From the NCBI GenBank assembly GCA_021780755.1, contig JAJXYF010000032.1, positions 1 to 64,000 on the forward strand: a stretch of 64,000 nt of DNA, in the 5' to 3' direction. The number at the start of each line of letters is the position of its first letter. Within the stretch, counting starts at the first letter, position 1. Shown piece by piece: positions 8,037 through 15,714 of this stretch. Source of the stretch: Deltaproteobacteria bacterium (GTDB lineage Bacteria > Desulfobacterota > Binatia > Binatales > Binataceae). The notes beneath the pieces were generated by a model that did no database searches, had not been told where the DNA came from, and worked only from the letters and a program-made list of their open reading frames with translations. The translations under genes were made by a program, and so were the position numbers.

Positions 8037-8915
8037 TCAGTCAACGGCATCGTGGCTGGTCTGACTGACCTCCAACTCATAGGCCATCAGCCGCGTGCCA
8101 CCCTTACTCTCATAGACTCCCGACACCGGCGGCAAATCGTTGTAGTCCCGGCCCACCGCGATCCGTATATGGCGGACGATCGTGCGGATGCGATGGGTCG
8201 GGTCGAAGCCCGTCCACCCGGTGCCCGGCAGCATCGCCTCGATCCACGCATGGCTCGCGAGCTCGGGCGGCGCGGCGTTCGCGTCCTTGGCCGGAGCGGG
8301 CGCGAGATAGCCGGAAACATAGCGGGCCGGGATTCCCGCCAGGCGCAGCAGGCCGATACTCAAGTGCGCGAAATCCTGACACACGCCGCCGCCCAGCGTG
8401 AGGATGTCGTCAACCGTCGAGTGCACGTGCGTGGTGCCGCCGTCGTAGGCAAATTGATTGCGCACGTAATGGATCATGCGCTCGGTGTATGTGGCCACGT
8501 CTTCGGACAACTCGGGTCGCACCGACCAGAAAAACTTCCGCAAGCGTTCGCTGAAGGGAACGTACCGGCTCGGGTTCAGAAACTCGGCGTATTCCTTCGT
8601 GCGCACGGTATCGCCGGTCAGATAATCGCGAATCGCGATCGGCGCCGGCGGCGGTGCCGGCGGTACGATCCGGTCAACCACCGAGGTCGAGCTGATCACC
8701 AGTTCGGTATGCGGCGGATGAATATCGATCGAGTGCGCGAGGTTGCCGAAGGCGTCGCTAAATTCCACGACGGCCGCCGCCGGCGTGACCTCGAGATTGA
8801 AGGCGAGACGCCGTTGATCGGGCGCATCGATCGGCGCGAGGCGGACGATATTGCGCGAATCAAAGGCCGGCTGTTCGTAAATGTAGCGCGTGACGTGTTT
8901 GATGCGGAATAACAT
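8037..8915 (-). CDS. Transglutaminase-like protein with bacterial N-terminal domain
   Basis: A 292-residue protein combining a Bact_transglu_N-type beta domain (MLFRIKHVTRYIYEQPAF...VRLAP) with a transglutaminase core. The core shows GGGVCQDFAH (Cys about 178), SHAWIEAMLPG (His) and GFDPTHR (Asp). This is the typical form of bacterial transglutaminase-like predicted cysteine proteases that often sit beside alpha-E and circularly permuted ATP-grasp genes; those partners are absent here. It converges on the FecR gene. Cytosolic by prediction. Physiological substrate unknown. Confidence 0.9.
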   Translation of the reverse strand: MLFRIKHVTRYIYEQPAFDSRNIVRLAPIDAPDQRRLAFNLEVTPAAAVVEFSDAFGNLAHSIDIHPPHTELVISSTSVVDRIVPPAPPPAPIAIRDYLTGDTVRTKEYAEFLNPSRYVPFSERLRKFFWSVRPELSEDVATYTERMIHYVRNQFAYDGGTTHVHSTVDDILTLGGGVCQDFAHLSIGLLRLAGIPARYVSGYLAPAPAKDANAAPPELASHAWIEAMLPGTGWTGFDPTHRIRTIVRHIRIAVGRDYNDLPPVSGVYESKGGTRLMAYELEVSQTSHDAVD

Positions 8916-9027
8916 ACGCTCAGGACGCTCAACTGCTCACGCACGGCCGCCACACCAATCGCGCCGATCGGGTCTTAACCGCCGACCTGCGGTGCGCACC
9001 CAGCCGCGCCCTCCTCAATCGCCAATC

Positions 9028-9858
9028 TCACGCGGCTTTCTGCATCCCCCGCGGCAGCACGAAATCGAACTCCAGCGTATAAAACGGCCCCTTCAAGCCG
9101 CGCTTGCTGATCTCGGCCGCGTCCTCATGCTTTTGCATCCCGGCCACCAGCGATTCCTTGACCGCGCCGACCACGTCGGAATCGATCCATTGGTCGCCCT
9201 GCAGAAAGATCTGCGTCATCAAATCTTCGCATCCGGGATGCTGCACCAGGGCGTGCAGATGAGCCGGCCGCCATGCATGACGCCCGAGCGCCTTGAGCAG
9301 CGCGCCGGTCGGTCCGCCCTTCGGTATCTCGTAGGACGACGGCACCCAGGTCTGAATCTCGAAGCGGCCGTGATCGTCGGCCTTGACCCGCGCGCGCAAA
9401 TTGAAAGGCGCCTTTTCCTGCGGGATATTAAAATGCGAATAGGCGCCCTCGGCGTCCGCCTGCCAGAAATCCACCATCGCCCCCGGTAGCGCTTTGCCGT
9501 CGGTCGCGCGCACCGTGCCCGAAAAAAACAGCACGTCGCCCGGCTCGTTCGCGCGATGGGGCACGACGCACGGCGACTTCAGCTCCGGCATGCCCGGCAG
9601 GTAAAACGGGCCTTCGACGGCGGTCGCGGTGCCGCCGCGTTCGCTGTTGTTGACGAGATCGACGGTGGACTCCAGGAAGACGTCGAAGAGCAGCGGGGTC
9701 TCGCCCTTTTCGCCGACTTCGCCGAGAAACGCCAGCGCCTGATGGAATTCCTTGTAGGTCACCTGATGGCTGCGGATAAAATCTTTCAGCGTGGCGTTGA
9801 GGTCGTCGAAAAGCTCGTTCAGTCTGGGCTGGTCAAAATGGCTTTTTGCGGAACTCAT
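9028..9858 (-). CDS. Intradiol ring-cleavage dioxygenase (catechol/hydroxyquinol 1,2-dioxygenase type)
   Basis: A 276-residue Fe(III) dioxygenase that would open a catechol-type ring between the hydroxyls. It has the N-terminal dimerisation helix domain (residues 1-85), then VEGPFYLPGMPE, the Tyr-bearing GAYSHFN, and the His ligands in RHAWRPAHLHALVQHPG. Length and N-terminal domain fit catechol or hydroxyquinol 1,2-dioxygenase rather than protocatechuate dioxygenase. Start chosen at ATG 9858 (GAGGAG upstream); an in-frame start at 9885 is less likely. No other ortho-cleavage genes adjoin, so it may act with the scattered HpaB-type hydroxylases. Confidence 0.92.
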   Translation of the reverse strand: MSSAKSHFDQPRLNELFDDLNATLKDFIRSHQVTYKEFHQALAFLGEVGEKGETPLLFDVFLESTVDLVNNSERGGTATAVEGPFYLPGMPELKSPCVVPHRANEPGDVLFFSGTVRATDGKALPGAMVDFWQADAEGAYSHFNIPQEKAPFNLRARVKADDHGRFEIQTWVPSSYEIPKGGPTGALLKALGRHAWRPAHLHALVQHPGCEDLMTQIFLQGDQWIDSDVVGAVKESLVAGMQKHEDAAEISKRGLKGPFYTLEFDFVLPRGMQKAA

Positions 9859-9885
9859 GGTTTTACGCTCCTCGCGATTGCGCAC

Positions 9886-10313
9886 GATTCATCGGCGTCG
9901 CGCGACGCTCCCGGTCTGCCGGTTCGCGTCCTGCCGCGCCGCCACGCGCGTGATGCCACTTCCCTTTACCATTTTGCGCCCAAGGTTGTTAGAGCCAAAT
10001 GTGGCTTTACGCACCCGCCCGGTCTGGTCGTCGGCGGTCGGCGATACGCAACTGTGCATCCGGATTATGCAGCCGGGCTGGCAATGAAATCTTGCGAGAA
10101 CGGGAGCTGAATTGGCGAGTGAACGGCGCCGCGAGACCGCCCGTTGCCGGCGACGCGCCTTGTGGTCTAATTACCGGGATGCCCGACAGTCTGACGTGAT
10201 GAAGCGTACATCAGGCTATCGGGTACCGGGTTGACTTGGGTTATCCCGGAGCGGGTCGTATCAGCACCACCATCGTTGCGACGAATTTCGTGAACGGACA
10301 CCCCTTTCACTCT
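9886..10313. other. Intergenic region without a recognisable gene
   Basis: The 428 bases upstream of the dioxygenase gene show no supported coding frame and no recognised RNA. They would hold the promoter of the leftward dioxygenase gene. Confidence 0.5.
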
Positions 10314-10508
10314 TCAGGCGACTTTCTTGAAGCCGTGTCCGTCATGATCCGCGACGGTCGAAAGCGTGCCTTCAATCTCACCGCACGGCTTGACTGGCTG
10401 GCGGAAGTTGCGAGCGTAGCTCATGCCCCACACGTACCAGTCCGCCGCCAAAAGAACCGTCATCAGGATCGCGCTGAAACTCAGAACCGACATAGTTGGG
10501 AAAATCAT
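10314..10508 (-). CDS. Small single-pass membrane protein (64 aa)
   Basis: Short frame starting MIFPTMSVLSFSAILMTV with one hydrophobic segment (about residues 5-22) and a polar tail containing two His and a final KKVA. A GGGAGG ribosome site sits nine bases before the ATG, which supports translation. A 15-bp palindrome GTTTCA-TGA-TGAAAC lies about 90 bp upstream (10595-10609) and could be an operator. Family not recognised. The surrounding DNA is AT-richer than neighbouring genes. Confidence 0.5.
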   Translation of the reverse strand: MIFPTMSVLSFSAILMTVLLAADWYVWGMSYARNFRQPVKPCGEIEGTLSTVADHDGHGFKKVA

Positions 10509-10594
10509 TTGCTTGAGCCTCCCTGCTCTTGGACAGGAAGATAAGCATGATATGTGCCATCAATAAGTGCCCAAGTTAAAAAGGATATTTCGCC

Positions 10595-10609
10595 GTTTCA
10601 TGATGAAAC
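10595..10609. promoter_or_regulatory. Palindrome upstream of small membrane gene
   Basis: GTTTCATGATGAAAC is a perfect 15-bp palindrome with seven-base arms and a single central base. It lies in an AT-rich stretch 87 bp upstream of the 64-residue membrane protein. It may be a repressor site; there is no direct evidence of binding. Confidence 0.3.
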
Positions 10610-10668
10610 CATTTTCAATTTGCGAATTGTGGGCGAAACGGGAACCCTAAACACTTATGCTGATTCGC

Positions 10669-10741
10669 TCACCCGAGCATCGTGAGCGTCAGTCGGTGAA
10701 GCACGCCAATTATGACGAGGTTTTCTGAGGGCGCAGCCCGC
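10669..10741. repeat. Dispersed composite repeat, family A (copy 3, partial)
   Basis: Only the block TCACCCGAGCATCGTGAGCG with ATGACGAGGTTTTCTGAGG and GGGCGCAGCCCGC is present. It matches the middle part of the copy at 2114-2285, without the central palindrome. It ends about 40 bp before the recD2 start. Confidence 0.55.
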
Positions 10742-10784
10742 CTCACCTTCACAAACTCCCGGCTTTGCACCATCCTGAATACCA

Positions 10785-12956
10785 GTGAACGCGCCCGCAT
10801 CCCCGCTCGAACACATCGAAGGCACCCTCGACCAGATTCTTTTCATCAACGAGGCGAGCGGCTACGTCGTCGCGGTGGTCGAACTCGCCGATGAAGCCGG
10901 CGCCCGCAAGCGCATCACGGTGGTCGGCGAACTCGGCGCGATCGAGATTGGCGCGGGCCTGCGCCTGAGCGGCCACTTCGAGAAACATCCGCGCTTCGGC
11001 GAGCAGTTTCGCGTCGAGGATTTCGAGACGATTCGGCCCGCCGGCGTCAACGCGCTCGAGCGCTACCTGGCGTCCGAGATCAAGGGCGTTGGCCCGGCGC
11101 TCGCGCGGCGTATCGTCGATCGCTTCGGCGAGGAACTGCCGGCCCTGCTCGACACGGCGCCGGAGCGCCTGCACGAGATCCACGGATTGCCCCGTGTGGT
11201 CGCCCAGCGCATCGCGATCGCGTGGCGCGATTCTTCCGGAATGCGCGAGTTGACCGTGTTCCTCCGTGGCCACGGAATCGCGGCGGCGCACGCGCGCCGC
11301 ATCCACAAGGTCTATGGGCGCGAGTCGCTCGAAACCGTGCGTGCCGATCCCTACGTGCTCGCCCGCACCATCAGCGGCATCGGCTTTCGCACCGCCGACG
11401 CCGTCGCCGAGAAACTCGGCATCCCGCGCAACTCGATTCAGCGCGCGCGCGCCGCGATGCTCTACCTGCTCGAGCGGATGGCCGACGAGGGTCACGTCTT
11501 CGCGCCGTTCGGTTACCTCGAACATCAGTTCCAGAGCGCGCTGGAAATGGACCCCCAACTCGCGCCCGCCGCGATGGACGAGCTGGTCGCCAGCGGCGAT
11601 ATCGTCGCCGAAGACGTTGACGGCGCGCCCGCCGTTTATCTCAAGCGTCTGCACGAGGCCGAGTCGGTCGTTGCCGATCGCATCCGGATGCTGGTGGCGG
11701 GCCGCCCGATGGGCGCGGCGGTGGTCGAACGCGCGATGCAAGCCGCGTCGAAGCCCGGCGGTATCGCGCTGTCGTCCGAGCAGATGCGCGCGCTCAAGAC
11801 CGCGCTGCAGGCCAAGGTCACCGTCATCACGGGGGGGCCCGGTACGGGCAAGACCACGCTGCTGCGATCGCTGCTGCTGGCGCTCGATTCGGCGGGGCTC
11901 AAGCCAACCCTCGCGGCGCCCACCGGGCGCGCCGCACGGCGCCTCGCTGAGGCCAGCGGACGCGAGGCCAAGACCATTCACCGGCTGCTCGAATACTCGC
12001 CCGAGACCGACGAATTCCTCCGCTCCGAGCGCTTTCCCCTGCGCACCAACTTTCTCATCGTGGACGAAGCCTCGATGATGGATGTCGAGCTGGCGGCCAG
12101 CCTGGTGCGCGCGCTGACGCCGGGCGCGTCGCTGCTGCTGGTCGGCGATCGCGACCAGTTGCCGTCGGTCGGCCCCGGCAGCGTGCTGAAAGACGTCATC
12201 GGCTCGGGCCTGGTGCCGGTGGTCGAGTTGCGGGAGGTCTATCGGCAGGCGCGCGAAAGCCTGATCGTCTCCAACGCCCATCGGCTCAATCGCGGCGAGA
12301 TGCCGCTCACGCAAAACGACGCCGACGGCGACTTCTTCTTCTTCGAGCGCGCCGCGCCCGAAGACGTGCTGGGGACGATCAAGCAGCTCGTGCAAAACCG
12401 GCTGGTGGGCCGCTTCGGGATCGCCGACCCGCGCGAAATCCAGGTGCTCACCCCGATGAACCGCGGGCCGCTCGGGACCCAGGCGCTCAATCGCGAACTG
12501 CAGGACCTGCTCAATCCGCGCGGCCGCGAACTGCGCGCCGGCGACCGCCGCTTCCGCGAGGGCGACCGCGTTATCCAGTTGCGCAACAACTACGACAAGC
12601 TGATCTTCAACGGCGCCATCGGACGCGTGGTGTCGGTCGATCCCGCGCGCGGGCGGCTCGGCGCGGTCTTCGACGAGGGCAGCGCCGAGTACGATTATTC
12701 GGACCTCGACGAACTCGGACTCGCCTATGCGATTTCAATTCACAAGAGCCAGGGCAGCCAGTATCCGGCCGTCGTCATCCCGATGCATCAGAGCCACTTC
12801 CTGATGTTGCGGCGCAACCTGATCTATACCGCGATCACCCGCGCCGAGCGGGTCTGCGTGCTGGTCGGCACGCGCAGCGCATTGGTGCAGTCGGTGCGCA
12901 ACGAGGACGAGCGCCGCCGCTTCAGCCGCCTCGCCGACCGCCTGCGCATCGAATGA
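10785..12956 (+). CDS. recD2: RecD2-type ATP-dependent DNA helicase
   Basis: A 723-residue SF1B helicase of the RecD2/RecD-like class, a 5'-3' DNA helicase acting in repair outside RecBCD. Domains in order: N-terminal OB-like region (1-85), tandem helix-hairpin-helix segment (KGVGPALARRIVDRFG, HGLPRVVAQRI), Walker A GGPGTGKTT (about 350), APTGRAARRLAE, Walker B VDEASMMD (about 425), LVGDRDQLPSVGPG, and motif VI region YAISIHKSQGSQYPAVV and YTAITRA near the C-terminus. No recB or recC partner adjoins. Start is GTG at 10785; no strong ribosome site is seen. Confidence 0.95.
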   Translation: MNAPASPLEHIEGTLDQILFINEASGYVVAVVELADEAGARKRITVVGELGAIEIGAGLRLSGHFEKHPRFGEQFRVEDFETIRPAGVNALERYLASEIKGVGPALARRIVDRFGEELPALLDTAPERLHEIHGLPRVVAQRIAIAWRDSSGMRELTVFLRGHGIAAAHARRIHKVYGRESLETVRADPYVLARTISGIGFRTADAVAEKLGIPRNSIQRARAAMLYLLERMADEGHVFAPFGYLEHQFQSALEMDPQLAPAAMDELVASGDIVAEDVDGAPAVYLKRLHEAESVVADRIRMLVAGRPMGAAVVERAMQAASKPGGIALSSEQMRALKTALQAKVTVITGGPGTGKTTLLRSLLLALDSAGLKPTLAAPTGRAARRLAEASGREAKTIHRLLEYSPETDEFLRSERFPLRTNFLIVDEASMMDVELAASLVRALTPGASLLLVGDRDQLPSVGPGSVLKDVIGSGLVPVVELREVYRQARESLIVSNAHRLNRGEMPLTQNDADGDFFFFERAAPEDVLGTIKQLVQNRLVGRFGIADPREIQVLTPMNRGPLGTQALNRELQDLLNPRGRELRAGDRRFREGDRVIQLRNNYDKLIFNGAIGRVVSVDPARGRLGAVFDEGSAEYDYSDLDELGLAYAISIHKSQGSQYPAVVIPMHQSHFLMLRRNLIYTAITRAERVCVLVGTRSALVQSVRNEDERRRFSRLADRLRIE

Positions 12957-13000
12957 CCCGGATATTCATTTGGCCCTTCGGCGGGTGAGATCTCCACTCC

Positions 13001-13046
13001 GTCATCCTGAGCCTCGCGAAGGATCTCGCGCGGTCCCCCGCGCGCC
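13001..13046. repeat. Dispersed repeat, family B (solo copy)
   Basis: GTCATCCTGAGCCTCGCGAA followed by GGATCTCGCGCGGTCC and CCCGCGCGCC. It is the same element, in the same orientation, as the left end of the GIY-YIG unit at 22441. It sits 45 bp after the recD2 stop. Confidence 0.75.
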
Positions 13047-13087
13047 AATGGCAGACCCTCTTGCACTTCCCGCGCCTGCAGTCCAGT

Positions 13088-13166
13088 CGTCGAAGAACCC
13101 GAAACTATAGCCTTTCAGGAAGCCTGAAACCTCAGTGAGGTTTCAGGCTTCCCGTTTGTAAAGAAG
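13088..13166. repeat. Dispersed composite repeat, family A (copy 4) with 35-bp perfect palindrome
   Basis: Contains CGAAGAACCCGAAACTATAG and then a perfect palindrome at 13118-13152. Its arms are 17 bases (GGAAGCCTGAAACCTCA and its complement) around one central base. This is the most symmetrical copy. It lies between recD2 and the convergent reverse-transcriptase gene. Confidence 0.8.
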
Positions 13167-13349
13167 GATTTCATCTGAGCGCGGATCAGGCGGTCAGGGC
13201 GCCGAAGAACGGCCGGGGAGGCGGTGCGGAGAGCCGTCGGCAGGGCGGCGGCGCGACCGACGGGAGGCCGGGATCGGGGTTTCCTCAAGGGCGGCAAGGG
13301 TTGCGAGCGGATCGGAGTAGGAAATAGAAACACGAAGGAGAGGCGAAGA

Positions 13350-13365
13350 TGTTTCACGTGAAACA
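13350..13365. other. parS: parS-like ParB-binding site
   Basis: TGTTTCACGTGAAACA is a perfect 16-bp palindrome identical to the widely conserved bacterial parS sequence bound by ParB for chromosome segregation. It is in the noncoding gap between recD2 and the reverse transcriptase. No parA/parB genes are in the window. Such sites cluster near the replication origin in most bacteria. Confidence 0.8.
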
Positions 13366-13392
13366 TTTTCGCGGTCTGTTTGCCGTGAAATG

Positions 13393-13476
13393 GTTCAGCC
13401 AAAATGGGTGAAACAATTCAGCCTTGCACGGACCGTTTTGCAGGAAATCCTTCACCCAAAATGGGCGAAGGATTTC
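13393..13476. repeat. Two related hairpins next to parS
   Basis: The first stem, GTTCAgCCaaaatGGgTGAA, begins at 13393. The second, stronger one at 13444-13476 has arms GAAATCCTTC and GAAGGATTTC enclosing CCCA-aaa-TGGG. Both share the core CCAAAATGGG and lie 28 and 79 bp from parS. The role is unknown; they may be terminators or protein-binding sites. Confidence 0.5.
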
Positions 13477-13526
13477 ATCGTTGACAGACGCGGCGCGGAG
13501 AGCATGGTGAGGCCCTCGCAGCAGAA

Positions 13527-13695
13527 GGGGGGAGAGTTGTCTAAGAACACAAAACTCATAGTTTACTGAAACCTCCCACTAGACGGAGTGCAGAGGAGTC
13601 GAGCAAAGGAGGCCGCGATGTCTGCATAGCGAGCGATTAGAGAAACAGACGTTTCATACTTCCCGTTGGTTAAAGATGCGGGCTTCGCGCTCCCA
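13527..13695. repeat. Dispersed composite repeat, family A (copy 5, interrupted)
   Basis: Left block GGGGGGAGAGTTGT, AACACAAAACTCATAG and CTGAAACCTC are followed by about 75 unrelated bases. The right part then resumes with GTTTCATACTTCCCGTTGG and AAGATGCGGGCTTCGCGCTCC. The palindrome is therefore split, as if by an insertion. Confidence 0.6.
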
Positions 13696-13780
13696 GCGAC
13701 GGATCCGGTGGGAATCTACCAGCGCATCACAACCTGGCTTCGCAGATGGTGCGGAGATGCCGTGCTGCCGTCCTCCCATC

Positions 13781-15517
13781 TCAGATTGGATAGCTTTGAT
13801 CCATTTCCATCTCAGGCGCTTCGGTCGGAACCGTCATGAGGCCTTCCAGCGCTTCATCACGACCCAAATCGGGTTTTAGCCGTGCTAAAGCTTTCTCCAT
13901 TGCTTCGAGCAGAACTGGCAATTCTGCTTTTTTCTCACCTCGCTCGGTCGCTCGTTTGGGATTACGTAGCAAGTCCAACCAATCCCCTTTGAGCCATTCG
14001 GGAGCTCCTCCCGGATGTAGGACTAATGCATAATCAGGCAACTGCGTACGATAGAAGCTGACGTTGCTTGCTAACAGATCGCTAAAGAGGGGGTTGGCTT
14101 TAACTGCTACCTCGCTCTCTTTAAGAAACCCGTATCGGACAGTTTCGTACGCGATAAGCCAGTGCTCTCGATCGAGATCGGCAGCATTTAACATTTTAGA
14201 GATGCGCTTCGTATTGAATCCGGAGGGCAATAAGCCCTCAGCCCGCATATGCAGAGCTTGGAGTAGAATACAGTCATCGTCGAAATCAGATAATACCCGT
14301 CCCACTCGCTTATCGAGGCTAATCTTCTCTTGCAGGCAGAAGCTGAGAGCCCAAGCTACGTCGCTGCTGGCTCCTCGTGCTCGGTGACGTGTGATCATTA
14401 GGCCGATCGCGGTCTTCAGCAGTTCTTTGTTAAGAGAAAACCCATTCAATCTCCAAAACGAGAGCAGCGCGAATGCCTTCTGTGCGGCACCCGCCTCACA
14501 CAAAAGCGCCTGTGTTATGCAACTTTGAGCAATCTGGCCAACCTCATCCTTAGGGCACTTTACCTTGAACAAGATCCCGAGTGCATACAAAAGAACCGCT
14601 GTTTCAGGAAATTGTTGACGATAACGAAACGCAACATCGAAATAATTTACCATTTGATACGGATTGGTGAACTTAATCCGAGAAGCTTGAAATAGCCCCT
14701 CGTGCCACTCGTCTTGAGTCGGCTCTGGTAATTGAAGGATCTTTGTTTTGACCGGATTGAGACGAAGTTGAAATCGGTCGAGCTCGATTCGCAATTGGGC
14801 CATAACAGCCTCGGCTTGCTCTCGCGTATCGAACACAATCTCGTAATCATCAAACCAGCGATACGCTCGTTGAACGGACAGGGATCTGTCCACCTGTGCG
14901 AGCACGCTCTCTGCTAGAAGAAAGGATATATCATTACCAATCGGAATACCTTGACTGATCTTTCCGTTCGCATCCATTAATGCTTGATCTAACTTTTTGC
15001 CGAGAAGCTTTTTATTTTGCCAATGCTGTCTGAGTCGGAGTTTTGGATCGATTGCCCAGCCGACCGCGTGTGTGTAAAGCGACGGATAGAATTGACTGAC
15101 ATCGGCTTTTAGTAGGAAGGATCCGCTTGCCCGGCTGGCTGCTCGCTCTTTTGAAAGGTTCGATGGCTTCGCCATCGGATAGATGGCGCGTTGACGATTC
15201 GACGCGTAGACAGGGCGGCTCCGTGAAAATGGTGAACGGGCAGCTTTCGTCAAGAGGCGACTAAAGTGCTTAGCAGTCAGCGCAGCGAGTTGTGCGAATG
15301 AATAAGGATGGGGAATGCCTAACTCCCGCGGAGTTCCCCCCGGCAGTGCTAGATAATATTTTATGCATTCTGTAAAGCTGTCCGCCGCCTTGTACTGTGA
15401 TAGGGCCAAACGACCGGTTTTGCTGGTAGCGTACTGAGCAAACTGCTCGGACGAGAAAGCGGGCGGTAGCTCTTTGGGGAAATATCCCCGCATCAGGAGG
15501 GTACGATATATCGACAC
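13781..15517 (-). CDS. Orphan reverse transcriptase of Abi/UG (defence-associated) type
   Basis: A 578-residue RNA-directed DNA polymerase. Visible motifs are RT motif A LLKADVSQFYPSLYTHA (about 139), motif B SQGIPIGNDISFLLAE (about 189), the catalytic motif C RWFDDYEIVF (about 222), and motif D LRLNPVKTKI. The N-terminus carries GYFPKELPPAF. After residue about 260 comes a long helical C-terminal region with no recognised domain, as in abortive-infection (AbiA/AbiK-like) and Unknown-Group RTs. No maturase, retron msr-msd or Cas1 partner is evident. The gene is markedly AT-richer than its neighbours, implying transfer. Start is GTG at 15517 without a clear ribosome site; ATG at 15493 is an alternative. 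Its group is not assigned. Confidence 0.88.
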   Translation of the reverse strand: MSIYRTLLMRGYFPKELPPAFSSEQFAQYATSKTGRLALSQYKAADSFTECIKYYLALPGGTPRELGIPHPYSFAQLAALTAKHFSRLLTKAARSPFSRSRPVYASNRQRAIYPMAKPSNLSKERAASRASGSFLLKADVSQFYPSLYTHAVGWAIDPKLRLRQHWQNKKLLGKKLDQALMDANGKISQGIPIGNDISFLLAESVLAQVDRSLSVQRAYRWFDDYEIVFDTREQAEAVMAQLRIELDRFQLRLNPVKTKILQLPEPTQDEWHEGLFQASRIKFTNPYQMVNYFDVAFRYRQQFPETAVLLYALGILFKVKCPKDEVGQIAQSCITQALLCEAGAAQKAFALLSFWRLNGFSLNKELLKTAIGLMITRHRARGASSDVAWALSFCLQEKISLDKRVGRVLSDFDDDCILLQALHMRAEGLLPSGFNTKRISKMLNAADLDREHWLIAYETVRYGFLKESEVAVKANPLFSDLLASNVSFYRTQLPDYALVLHPGGAPEWLKGDWLDLLRNPKRATERGEKKAELPVLLEAMEKALARLKPDLGRDEALEGLMTVPTEAPEMEMDQSYPI

Positions 15518-15714
15518 GATTTATAGGGGGCTACACATTGTTAGGTTGCCGCCTGCTCTATTAGCAGCCACGACAGCGACGATCTAGTTGCGATGCTCGG
15601 CTTCGGAGTTTCGCAGAGATTTTCGAGGGCGAGCGGGCCGCGCGGGGAGGTCAGCAAACGATCGTAATTGCCGACGTGGGGCCTCCCGCTAATCGGGTGG
15701 GGCGAACGGGAGTA

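Noticed and set aside
9886..10784. tRNA or small RNA gene in the gap before recD2
   Set aside because: No cloverleaf or conserved RNA pattern was visible; only a short palindrome, a repeat fragment and the small membrane frame.
10749..12395. Long minus-strand frame opposite recD2
   Set aside because: Shadow of recD2 in high-GC DNA; low complexity, no motifs.
13115..13402. 95-residue frame containing MFHVKH
   Set aside because: This sequence is a translation of the parS palindrome TGTTTCACGTGAAACA and the repeats around it, a known source of false genes.
2114..13695. Repeats as a CRISPR array
   Set aside because: Copies are kilobases apart, differ in length and have no regular spacers; no cas genes are present.
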